From Elusimicrobiota bacterium (GTDB lineage Bacteria > Elusimicrobiota > Endomicrobiia > Endomicrobiales > Endomicrobiaceae), in the NCBI GenBank assembly GCA_017525905.1, contig JAFXSD010000036.1, positions 1-32,286 on the forward strand: a DNA stretch of 32,286 nt, read 5' to 3'. Below are positions 15,208 to 23,100 of this stretch, piece after piece. The notes under the pieces are model-generated. The model was not told the DNA's origin. It saw only the letters and a program-made list of their open reading frames with translations, and searched no databases. Both the position numbers and the translations under genes were made by a program. Position 1 is the first letter of the stretch. Every line of letters begins with the position of its first letter.

Positions 15208-16419
15208 ATGGAACTTAAATATTTAACCGAGCAACGCTCAGAAAACCAAGAAAAAATGCAAAAAATTTTAGACACGGCAAAACTCGAAAAGCGAGCACTA
15301 AGTGAAGAAGAAATTTCAAAATTTAATGAGCTTAAAAAACTTATTGATGAAATTGACGCAACAATTAAAGCGGAAGACGAGGCGAGGAAAATGGATATGG
15401 AAGAAAACAAAAAAGAAAATACCGAAGAACAATCACAAAAAGAAACCGAAAGCACAGAAAAAGAAGAACGCGCATTTGTAAACTTCATTGTTACAGGCGA
15501 AGAAAGAGCAAACAGTCCCGGAATGTCTTACGGCAGTAATGGGGCAATCGTACCGACAACTATCGCAAAAAAGATAATTGAAAAAGTAAAAGAGCTTTCC
15601 CCTATTTATGAAAAAGTCGAGAAATTTCATACAAGCGGAACACTTGAAATTCCTGTTTATGACACAGATTCAGACGCTACAAGCCCGACCGGAGATGTAA
15701 ATGTCGCATATCAGGGTGATGAATTTACTTCTTTGGTTGCAGGTCAAGGCAAATTTACATCTGTTGAACTTAAAGGCTATTCACACGGTGCTTTATCTGT
15801 TATAAGCCGCAAGCTTTTAAATAACACGGATATAGACATCACAAACTTTTTGACAAATAAAATCGCTCAAGCATTTGCGGAGTTTTGGGAGAAAGAATTA
15901 CTTGTCGGAACTGGAGCAACAAACAATCACATGACGGGAGCTATATCAACAACAAATTTAATTGCCACAGGAAATACGACTTACACAGCCGCAAATGCAG
16001 CCAAAATTGACAAGCTCATAGATTTACAACTTGCAGTCCCTCAACAATATCAAAAAAATGCAATTTGGATTATGAACAAAGCTGTATTTACGGAAATTCG
16101 AAAGTTAAAAGACGGAAACGGAAATTATTATATGGCTTACGGAAAAGGTTTAACGGGTGGCTTTGATTGGGAGTTTTTAGGAAAACCTGTTTATATTTCC
16201 GAAAATATGCCTGCAGCTACAACTGCGAATAATATCCCCGTTTTATATGGCGATTTTTCAGGTATGGCAATGAAAATATCTCAAGACTTAGAAATTCAGT
16301 TAATGCGTGAAAAATATATTGATAAGAATGCGGTAGGAATTGTAGGTTGGGCTGAGTGTGATTCCAAAATTCAAAATAATCAGATGATTGCAGGGCTTAA
16401 AATGGCTGCGAGCGTCTAA
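15208..16419 (+). CDS. HK97-fold major capsid protein
   Basis: The 403-aa protein has a Glu/Lys-rich coiled-coil N-terminus (about 1-92), the scaffolding delta domain presumably removed by the upstream protease, then an HK97-fold capsid body. Recognisable features are the P-loop-like SYGSNGAIVPTTIAKKIIEKVKELSPI, GALSVISRKLLNNTDIDITNFL, WIMNKAVFTEIRKLKD, and FLGKPVYISENMP. AAAGGAG lies 10 nt before the ATG. Gene order portal, protease, capsid is standard. Confidence 0.95.
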   Translation: MELKYLTEQRSENQEKMQKILDTAKLEKRALSEEEISKFNELKKLIDEIDATIKAEDEARKMDMEENKKENTEEQSQKETESTEKEERAFVNFIVTGEERANSPGMSYGSNGAIVPTTIAKKIIEKVKELSPIYEKVEKFHTSGTLEIPVYDTDSDATSPTGDVNVAYQGDEFTSLVAGQGKFTSVELKGYSHGALSVISRKLLNNTDIDITNFLTNKIAQAFAEFWEKELLVGTGATNNHMTGAISTTNLIATGNTTYTAANAAKIDKLIDLQLAVPQQYQKNAIWIMNKAVFTEIRKLKDGNGNYYMAYGKGLTGGFDWEFLGKPVYISENMPAATTANNIPVLYGDFSGMAMKISQDLEIQLMREKYIDKNAVGIVGWAECDSKIQNNQMIAGLKMAASV

Positions 16420-16436
16420 TTTAAGGGGTGAATTTA

Positions 16437-16652
16437 ATGAGTTTTAACACTAAGAACTATCAAGAAACTTGCGATAAATTAGTAATCGGCGGAACACTTG
16501 AAATTAAAGAAGGTGCGTCAATAACAGGGTTTCCGCAAGCAGAAAATCAAGCAGATAGCACAGCCACTACGATTGCAGACTTAAAATCAGATTTCAATTC
16601 TTTACTTTCAAAACTGAAATCATCAGGGCTTATGGAAGATGACGAATCATGA
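16437..16652 (+). CDS. Head fiber protein
   Basis: The 71-aa protein contains CDKLVIGGTLEIKEGASITGFPQAENQADSTATTIADLKSDFNSLLSKLKSSGLM. This is the pattern of the small head-fiber family related to phi29 gp8.5 (PF11133) that follows capsid genes in many siphophages. It decorates the capsid surface. The ATG at 16437 has AAGGGG 8 nt upstream; an earlier GTG overlaps that ribosome binding site. The end overlaps the next gene (ATGA). Confidence 0.82.
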   Translation: MSFNTKNYQETCDKLVIGGTLEIKEGASITGFPQAENQADSTATTIADLKSDFNSLLSKLKSSGLMEDDES

Positions 16653-16945
16653 TTGTAAGCGAGATAACAGTAAAAAATTTAGCTGATTATTTAAAACTTG
16701 ATTTTGGAAGTTTAACCGAAGAAGAAACGGCGGAGCTTAGCACGTTTTTAAGCTCTGCCAAAGCTTTTATTTCAGAATATACGGGGCTTAATTCGGAAGA
16801 AATTGACAGCCATGAAACTTTTGTAATTGCGGTTTATGTATTAGTTCAAGATATGTATGATAACAGAAGCTACTACGTAGATAAAAACAATTTAAGTCAG
16901 GTTGTGGAACACATTTTAAATATGCACTCGGTAAATCTTTTGTGA
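16649..16945 (+). CDS. Head-tail connector protein (gp6-like)
   Basis: The 98-aa helical protein has the pattern of gp6-like connectors: LADYLKLDFGSLTEEETAELSTFLSSAKAFISEYTGL, ETFVIAVYVLVQDMYDNRSYYV and LSQVVEHILNMHSV. It binds under the portal to join the head with the tail. Start and upstream stop overlap (ATGA). Confidence 0.83.
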   Translation: MIVSEITVKNLADYLKLDFGSLTEEETAELSTFLSSAKAFISEYTGLNSEEIDSHETFVIAVYVLVQDMYDNRSYYVDKNNLSQVVEHILNMHSVNLL

Positions 16946-16955
16946 GGTGGTAAAA

Positions 16956-17285
16956 ATGCAGATAAATGCCGGAGTTTTTAATAAGAAAATACAAGTAATA
17001 AGATACGAAATCACAAAAGATTCCGACGGCTTCGAAACCAAGACGGAAATCACGATTTTAAACACTTGGGCGCAAGTAACAAACATCAGCGGGACGGAGC
17101 TTTTGCGGTCAAATTCGGATTTTTCGGAAGTTAAAACGAGGTTTTTAATACGTACCCCGAAAGCAGAAATCACAAAAGATATGATGATTAAATTTAAAGG
17201 TAATGCGTACAACATAACTTACATTAATGACTACAGTTATGACAGGAAATACACTGAAATCATAGCGGAGTCTGTTAAGAAATGA
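16956..17285 (+). CDS. Phage head closure protein (SPP1 gp16-like)
   Basis: The 109-aa beta-rich protein matches head-closure/adaptor proteins: GVFNKKIQVIRYEITKDSDGFETKTEITILNTWAQVTNISGTELLRS, then TRFLIRTP and a final YNITYINDYSYDRKYTEIIAE. It seals the portal channel after packaging. ATG at 16956 is preferred, with GAGGTGG (16944-16950) 5 nt upstream, over a GTG inside that site. Confidence 0.83.
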   Translation: MQINAGVFNKKIQVIRYEITKDSDGFETKTEITILNTWAQVTNISGTELLRSNSDFSEVKTRFLIRTPKAEITKDMMIKFKGNAYNITYINDYSYDRKYTEIIAESVKK

Positions 17286-17295
17286 GGCAAAAAAA

Positions 17296-17685
17296 TTGGC
17301 GGAACTTAGTTTCTCTATGGACATAAACTCGATAATTCCCAAAGGATTGAATGATGAAAATCTCGCACTTGAAATGATTAAAGCGGGTCAAAAAGTAATG
17401 CAAAGCTCAATCGGGAGCGCAGCTTCAAAGCACAGAAAAACAGGAAGTATGGCAAGCTCTGTGAAATGTTCTAAGCCGATTATTAATCGAAGTGGAGATG
17501 CCGTCGGTAGAGTTAAATTCTACGGGAAAGACAAAAACGGAATGCTAAACTGGTACAAAGCAATTTGGATTGAGTACGGCACCAGACACCAAAGCGCTCA
17601 GCCTTTTGTCAGACCCGCTATTAGAGGAGCTGAGGGCAGTATAAAAGCCGCAATGGAAAGAGTTTTTAATGAGAAAGTGAAGTGA
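17296..17685 (+). CDS. HK97 gp10-family head-tail joining protein
   Basis: The 129-aa protein has the gp10-family pattern: ASKHRKTGSMASSVKCSKP, GRVKFYGKDKNG, and WIEYGTRHQSAQPFVRPAI near the C-terminus, the EYGT-x-PFxRPA signature. The start is TTG with GAGG upstream. It lies in the usual place between head closure and tail completion. Confidence 0.87.
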   Translation: MAELSFSMDINSIIPKGLNDENLALEMIKAGQKVMQSSIGSAASKHRKTGSMASSVKCSKPIINRSGDAVGRVKFYGKDKNGMLNWYKAIWIEYGTRHQSAQPFVRPAIRGAEGSIKAAMERVFNEKVK

Positions 17686-17690
17686 TATAA

Positions 17691-18029
17691 ATTAATATAA
17701 ATCCAATTATAGAAACCGCATTTTCAAATTTTACAGTCGGCGGAAAAGTAATCCCGATTTCATTTTTGAATTATACGGGGAATTCCGATGTTTATCTTAC
17801 TTATTATACTTGGTTCGATAAACCCGAAAATTTTTATGACGATGAAAATCACGCCGAAATAGCCTTTGGTACGATTGATATTTATTCAAAGGGCAATTTT
17901 AAAAATATTTTAGAAGGGGTCAAAACAAAACTAAAAGAAAACAGCTTTACGTGGACAAATAACGGGCCCGAAACTTATGAACAAGACACGGGATATTATC
18001 ATGTCCCCGTAAATTTTTGTTATTCGTAA
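17691..18029 (+). CDS. Tail completion/terminator-like protein, apparent ATT start
   Basis: The 112-aa protein reads NINPIIETAFSNFTVGGKVIPISFLNYTGNSDVYLTYYTWFD, then DENHAEIAFGTIDIYSKGNFKNILEGVKTKLKENSFTW and a closing GYYHVPVNFCY. This is the usual form of tail-completion proteins in this position. A TTG at 17766 would give 87 aa and lose the conserved N-terminal helix. The frame is open upstream to TAA at 17688-17690, and the only possible starts are ATT at 17691 or ATA at 17697. ATT sits 5 nt after the sequence GAAGTGA, a weak ribosome binding site, and 6 bp after the previous stop. Confidence 0.72.
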   Translation: MNINPIIETAFSNFTVGGKVIPISFLNYTGNSDVYLTYYTWFDKPENFYDDENHAEIAFGTIDIYSKGNFKNILEGVKTKLKENSFTWTNNGPETYEQDTGYYHVPVNFCYS

Positions 18030-18050
18030 ATTTAAGGAGGATTTTTTATT

Positions 18051-18896
18051 ATGGCAGGAATAGGACTTAAAAATTTCAAATACGCAAAACTTAATTCAGA
18101 CGGCGGGACTTACGGGGCCGTTAAAACACTCGCCGGAGCGATTGAATGTAAAGTAACACTCGATTTATCGGAGGCTTCGCTTTATGCTGATGACGCACTA
18201 AAAGAACAAGTTTCTCTATTTAAAAGCGGCACTTTAACCGCAGGAATAGATGATGACGATGACACAGTATTTGCGGAGCTTCTCGGTAAAACAACCGATT
18301 CAGGCACGGGAATTGTAACATCAAACACGGAAGACACACCGATATATGTGGGCTTCGGCCATATTATACCGAAGATTGTTAGCGGAGTTAAAAAATATAA
18401 AGTGGAGTTTTTCCCCAAAGTAAAATTTAAGCCGTTTATGGCAGACGCCAAAACAAAGGGCGACAACTTGGAATTTACAACTCCGTCAGTTGAAGCAACA
18501 ATATTTGAAAATGACAACGGGGACTGGGAAAAACACGGAATTTATGCGTCAGAATCGGCGGCTGTTTCAGCATTAAATGCGATGTTTACTCAAAGTACAG
18601 CCACGCTCCAAATTACAGCGCAACCCCAAGACGCAAGCGTGACGGAAGGCTCTGTTTCGGGAAGCTTGTCGGTAACTGCTTCGGCATCTTCGGGAACAAT
18701 TAATTACCAATGGTATGAAAACAGCATTTACTCCAATTTAGGCGGTACGGAAATAAGCGGAGCAAATACTTCAAGCTTTACAATTCCTACCACTTTAACC
18801 GCAGCAAACAGTCCAAAATATTATTACTGTGTTTTAAGCCATGCAAGCGCACCGAGTGTGGTTACTAATGTTGCCAAAGTTACTATTTCAAGTTAA
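18051..18896 (+). CDS. Major tail protein with C-terminal Ig-like domain
   Basis: The 281-aa protein has a phi13-type tail-tube domain (about 1-180), with FKYAKLNSDGGTYGAVKTLAGAIECKVTLDLSEASLYADD and a central GFGHIIPKIVSGVKKYKVEFFPKVKF. An I-set/Ig-like domain follows (about 186-281): QPQDASVTEG, YQWYEN, YYYCVLSHA. The tube domain polymerises around the tape measure; the Ig domain probably projects from the tube and may bind cell-surface sugars. GGAGG lies upstream of the ATG. The Ig domain is in frame, not added by frameshift. Confidence 0.88.
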   Translation: MAGIGLKNFKYAKLNSDGGTYGAVKTLAGAIECKVTLDLSEASLYADDALKEQVSLFKSGTLTAGIDDDDDTVFAELLGKTTDSGTGIVTSNTEDTPIYVGFGHIIPKIVSGVKKYKVEFFPKVKFKPFMADAKTKGDNLEFTTPSVEATIFENDNGDWEKHGIYASESAAVSALNAMFTQSTATLQITAQPQDASVTEGSVSGSLSVTASASSGTINYQWYENSIYSNLGGTEISGANTSSFTIPTTLTAANSPKYYYCVLSHASAPSVVTNVAKVTISS

Positions 18897-18910
18897 TTGG
18901 AGGTAAATTT

Positions 18911-19285
18911 ATGATAGATAAAATCACATATCTTGAAACCGATTCGGAAAAATTTCCGCTTGCATTTACGCTCAACGTAATGGAGGCACTTCAAGACGAA
19001 TATGGCACGCTTTCGGAGTGGTCGGAGCTTATCAGAAACCAAAAAGAGCCGAATATTAAGGCTTTAAAGTTTTTTATTACCGAAGCAATCAATGAAGGAA
19101 TTGACATTGAAAATGAAAAATCAGACGAAAAAAGAGCTCCCATAACCTCAGCTAAAGCGGGGCGAATTATAACCGAAATCGGATTTCAGAAAGTCGCTAA
19201 AACTATAAACAAAATGGTAAGTGAAAGCGTAAAGACAAAAGAAAATTCAAAAAACGTAAAAGCCACGAAGAATCAGGCAGTATAA
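18911..19285 (+). CDS. Tail assembly chaperone, short form (gpG-like)
   Basis: The 124-aa zero-frame product has a helical chaperone pattern (TYLETDSEKFPLAFTLNVMEALQDEYGTLSEWSELI, then IKALKFFITEAINEGIDIENE) and a Lys-rich tail. It lies between the major tail protein and the tape measure, the place of lambda gpG. A -1 slippery site at 19249-19255 lets part of the ribosomes continue into the next frame. GGAGG precedes the ATG. Confidence 0.85.
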   Translation: MIDKITYLETDSEKFPLAFTLNVMEALQDEYGTLSEWSELIRNQKEPNIKALKFFITEAINEGIDIENEKSDEKRAPITSAKAGRIITEIGFQKVAKTINKMVSESVKTKENSKNVKATKNQAV

Positions 19286-19485
19286 TCGATTTTTCGTGGA
19301 TATTATTTGTCGGAACGAAAATGCTCGGCTTTTCCGAAAATGAAGTCGGGCATTTCACTTTTAAGAAGTGGAGCTTGCTTTTTAATCATTTTAAAGTTTA
19401 TCACAACTTCTTTATATCCAAAAAATTGTTTGAGGAAAAAGGCGAAATCACTTATAAAAATTCAGATGAGTGGCTGCCAAATTAA
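18911..19485 (+). CDS. Tail assembly chaperone, -1 frameshifted long form (gpGT-like)
   Basis: This is a join of 18911-19255 and, after a one-base slip back, 19255-19485. The added T-like domain reads IDFSWILFVGTKMLGFSENEVGHFTFKKWSLLFNHFKVYHNFF and ends EWLPN, in the pattern of phage GT-type chaperones (about 190 aa in total). The T frame has no credible ribosome binding site of its own and directly follows the G frame, as expected for a product made only by frameshifting. The protein would coat the tape measure during tail assembly. Confidence 0.82.
19249..19299 (+). promoter_or_regulatory. Programmed -1 frameshift signal (A AAA AAC plus stem-loop)
   Basis: The heptamer A AAA AAC occupies 19249-19255 in the correct zero-frame phase (AAA at 19250, AAC at 19253). 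After a 7-nt spacer comes a 12-bp stem (19263-19274 with 19288-19299, one G-U pair) with a 13-nt loop containing the zero-frame stop. Slippery sequence, spacer and stem are all of the expected kind. Confidence 0.88.
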
Positions 19486-19493
19486 ATTTACTA

Positions 19494-19522
19494 TTGAAAT
19501 TATTTGAGAATTATCATATAAT
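19494..19522 (+). promoter_or_regulatory. Promoter of the toxin-antitoxin cassette
   Basis: TTGAAA (19494-19499) and a perfect TATAAT (19517-19522) are separated by 17 bp, upstream of the antitoxin ATG at 19555. TA operons usually repress such promoters through the antitoxin; an operator was not resolved. Confidence 0.8.
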
Positions 19523-19554
19523 AATAGCATTAAAATATATTTGAGGTGATTTAT

Positions 19555-19830
19555 ATGGTAATAAAATCTTCTACCACTCTTAGAAATGACTATAATCTTA
19601 TTTCAAATTTGGCACATGAAATGGATGACCCGATTTATATCACTAAAAATGGTGAGGGCGATTTGGTTGTTATGAGTATGGAATCTTTTGAGAAGCGTGA
19701 AGAACTGCTAAAACTCAGAACTAAAATTATGATAGCAGAAAACGACCGCTTATCAGGGAAACAAGGCGTTTCTTTTGATGAAGTAAAACAAAGGTTAGAG
19801 GTAAAGTTTAATGAAGAAATACAGGATTGA
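19555..19830 (+). CDS. Antitoxin, Phd/YefM (RelB-like)
   Basis: The 91-aa protein has the Phd/YefM pattern: VIKSSTTLRNDYNLISNLAHEMDDPIYITKNGEGDLVVMSMESFEKREELL, an N-terminal DNA-binding half, followed by a charged C-terminal toxin-binding half. The ATG at 19555 has GAGGTGA (19543-19549) 5 nt upstream; a GTG inside that site is rejected. It overlaps the toxin gene by 20 bp, the usual TA layout. It neutralises the toxin and likely autoregulates the promoter at 19494. It lies between tail chaperone and tape measure genes, an uncommon place. Confidence 0.9.
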   Translation: MVIKSSTTLRNDYNLISNLAHEMDDPIYITKNGEGDLVVMSMESFEKREELLKLRTKIMIAENDRLSGKQGVSFDEVKQRLEVKFNEEIQD

Positions 19831-20116
19831 ATTTTTACCGTCAGCATGGCGAGAAATCGATGAAATATCGAGTTATTATCTAAATAAAGTTGGTCCTAAA
19901 TCTGCTAAACGGGTATTTGATAGAATACTTAAAGCTATTGAAAGACTTGAGATTTTCCCGCTTTCTTGCCCTTTAATTAATGATGAAGTATTAAGTAGGG
20001 AAGGTTACAGAATTCTTATTTGCGATGATTATATTTGTGTGTATAGATTGATTGACGAAGTTGTTTATATTTATCACATAGCAAATGGAAAAACAAACTA
20101 TAAGAGTTTGATGTAA
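19811..20116 (+). CDS. RelE/ParE-family toxin
   Basis: The 101-aa protein matches the RelE/ParE superfamily: KYRIEFLPSAWREIDEISSYYLNKVGPKSAKRVFDRILKAIERLEIFPLSCPL, then GYRILICDDYICVYRLIDEVVYIYHIANGKTNY. RelE members cleave mRNA on the ribosome and ParE members poison gyrase; sequence alone does not decide between them here. Translation is coupled to the antitoxin. The gene is followed by its own terminator, so the pair is a self-contained cassette. Confidence 0.9.
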   Translation: MKKYRIEFLPSAWREIDEISSYYLNKVGPKSAKRVFDRILKAIERLEIFPLSCPLINDEVLSREGYRILICDDYICVYRLIDEVVYIYHIANGKTNYKSLM

Positions 20117-20124
20117 AGTAATTG

Positions 20125-20151
20125 AAGCACTCTGAGAAAGGGTGCTTTTTT
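20125..20151 (+). terminator. Terminator of the toxin-antitoxin cassette
   Basis: AAGCACTC (20125-20132) and GGGTGCTT (20140-20147) form an 8-bp stem with one T-G pair and a 7-nt loop, followed by T. It lies 28 bp before the tape measure gene, inside the tail operon. Confidence 0.82.
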
Positions 20152-20178
20152 ATGTTTATTTTTTGGAGGTGGTAGAAA

Positions 20179-23100
20179 ATGTCAGGAAGCAACACATTCG
20201 GCGGAACCATAAAACTTGAGGGCGAAAAGGAATATCGTAGGGCTATATCGCAAATAAATTCAGATTTAAAAGTTTTAGCTTCGGAAATGGGAAAAGTAAC
20301 GGCAGAATTCGGAAAAAACAATAAATCTGCGTCTTCTCTATCTTCACAAAGTAAAGTTTTAAATGAACAAATCAGAAACCAAAAAGAAAAAATTTCTACT
20401 TTAAAAGGAGCCTTGCAAGAAGCGAGCGAAAAATACGGCGAAAACGATAAACGGACAAACACTTGGAGAACATCGCTTAATAAGGCGGAAACCGAGCTTA
20501 CAAAAATGGAAAAGAATTTAAGTGACGTAAACTCCGAAATGACAAAATCTCAATCGCCACTTGAAAAACTGACAAACAAAATTTCCGAACAAGAAAAAGA
20601 GCTTAAATCCTTACAAACCGAGTATAAAAATGTAGTTTTAGAGCAAGGCAAAAACTCTGCCGAAGCTAAAGAGCTTGCAACGCAGATAAAAGACTTAAAC
20701 GGCGATATAAAAGAGAATAAAAACAAATTAAATGAGGCCGAACAAGCAACAGACGAACTCGGAAACGAAATGGACGAAACCGCAAAACAAACAAATATTT
20801 TCGGAGAAGTTTTAAAAGCAAATTTGGCTGCGGATTTCATAAAAGTAGGAATTGAAAAGATTGTTGACGGCTTTAAAAAAATAAAAGAAGCCGTCATTTC
20901 TTATGTAAACACGGGGATAGAACTTTCAAATGCAGAAACGGAAAACAGACAAAAGTTACTCCAAGTTATGCAAAATACTATGGATGCAAGACTTGAAGAC
21001 GCACAGAGTATTGAAGCATTAATTTCAAGCCAAGAAAAGATCGGGGTAGTTTCAAAAACCGTTCAGCTTGGCGGAGCGCAAGAGCTTTCCACATACTTAA
21101 CCAAAAGAGAAACACTTGAAAAATTAATTCCCGTTATGAATGATATGATTGCGCAACAATACGGAATAAATGCCTCGCAAGAATCAGCCGCAAACATTGC
21201 CACAATGCTCGGAAAAGTTATGGACGGTCAAACGGGAGCTCTTTCAAGATACGGTTACAAGTTTGATGAAGCGCAAGAAAAAATCTTAAAATACGGCACA
21301 GAAGAAGAAAGGTGCGCAGTCTTAACGGAGGTTATAACTTCATCAATCGGAGGCATGAATGAGGCTTTAGGGCAAACAGACGCAGGCAAAATGGCTCAGC
21401 TTTCCGCAGCTTTAGAAAACACACAAGTAAGAATCGGAGAAATAGCAAATGAAATAAAACTTTCTTTTGCACCAATGCTGAGCGAAATCGGAAACAAAGC
21501 TTATGATGTCGGGGATTCATTCGGAAAACTTGTGGAATCCATTATTTCAGGCGATGATGATTTGTCCGAAGAAATAAGCAATTTTAAGGGAACCGTAAAA
21601 ATTTTAATTACAGAAATATCTAATCAAATACCTGCGTTTTTGGAGCTTGGCGGACAAATAATAAGCGCAATCGGAGAAGGTTTATGGGCAGCAATAGAAC
21701 CTTTTGCGGCTCAAATTGCAGGCTGGGGATTGGTTATCGTTGGTGCAATTATAGCCTTAGGGCCACCAATTTCCGCTGCAATATCGGCAGTTATGGCGGT
21801 AGTGGGAACCGCAATCGCCGCTTGGCCAGTCGCTTTGGGAATAGCCCTTGCGGGACTTATTGTTGCCTTTTGGCCACAAATTTCAAAATTTTTTAGTGAT
21901 TTATGGGACGGGATTGTTTCTTGGTGCAGCGATATTTGGAGTAAAATCAAAGATTTTCTAAGCGAGCATTGGCAAGATGTCTTACTTTGGATTGTTTCTT
22001 GGCCTGTGGCACTTATTAAGACTTTATCAGATTTTTGGCCTCAGATTTCGGCTTGGCTTAGTGGTTTATGGGATAATATTATGTCAGCTATGGAGCCGAT
22101 GTTTAATTGGTTTAGAAATAGCGGCGATGAAATCGGCTCATTTGTAGGAAATGCGATGAACTATATAAAAGAACTCTTTGTAAACGGTTGGAATAATATA
22201 GTTTCTTTCTTTACCGAAACAATCCCGGCGTGGATTGAGAGCGTGTTAGAGTGGTTTAGGCAACTTCCGTATAATCTGGGATTCGTTATAGGCGAAGCAA
22301 TCGGGCATATAATAAAATTCGGCCTCGATTTATGGAATTTTGCGACAGTTACAGTTCCCGAATTTATATCTCAGGTTATAACATTTTTTTCACAATTACC
22401 AAGTAAAATCTGGGCTTGGTTGGTAGAGGCTACCACCAAATTAAAACAATTTTTTGAAAATATGGTAACTTTAGGAATTACAAAAACATCTGAATTTATA
22501 ACGAACATTATTAATTATATAAAAGAGCTTCCGAGCAAAATATGGAATTGGCTTTCAAACGCCTTCCAAAAGGTCGTTACTTGGGGGTCAAATATGATTT
22601 CTAAAGGCTCGGAAATAGCTTCTAATTTTATGACAAAAGTTATAAACCAAGTTAAAGAGTTGCCGAGTAAAATTTGGACATGGCTTTCAAATGCGGTTCA
22701 AAAAGTTATTTCTTGGGGTGCGGATATGGTTTCAAAAGGTCGTCAAGCTGCTTCGGATTTATTTAATGCGATCGTTAATAAGGTCAGAGAAATACCAGGT
22801 CAAATGCTATCAATCGGAAGTAATATTGTTTCAGGAATCTGGAACGGAATATCAGGTTCTATCGGTTGGATAACAAGCAAGGTTCGAGAATTCGCAAGAG
22901 GTATCTTGGACGGCATAAAATCCGCTCTCGGAATACATTCGCCCTCAACGGTATTTGAACAAGAAGTCGGAAAAAATATGGCTTTGGGTGTTGGAGAGGG
23001 ATTTATAAATGCTATGGATAACGTAAAAAGAGAAATGCAAGAAGCAATCCCAACTAACTTTGATACAGACTTAAATATGTCACTTGATGCCGCTAACTCT

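Noticed and set aside
19307..19507. Separate 66-codon gene after the tail chaperone
   Set aside because: It is in a different frame from the T-like domain and lacks a start signal; the -1 frame product explains this DNA.
20016..20462. Minus-strand 148-codon frame
   Set aside because: It crosses the TA terminator and lies antisense to the toxin and tape measure genes; its composition is a shadow of the coiled coil.
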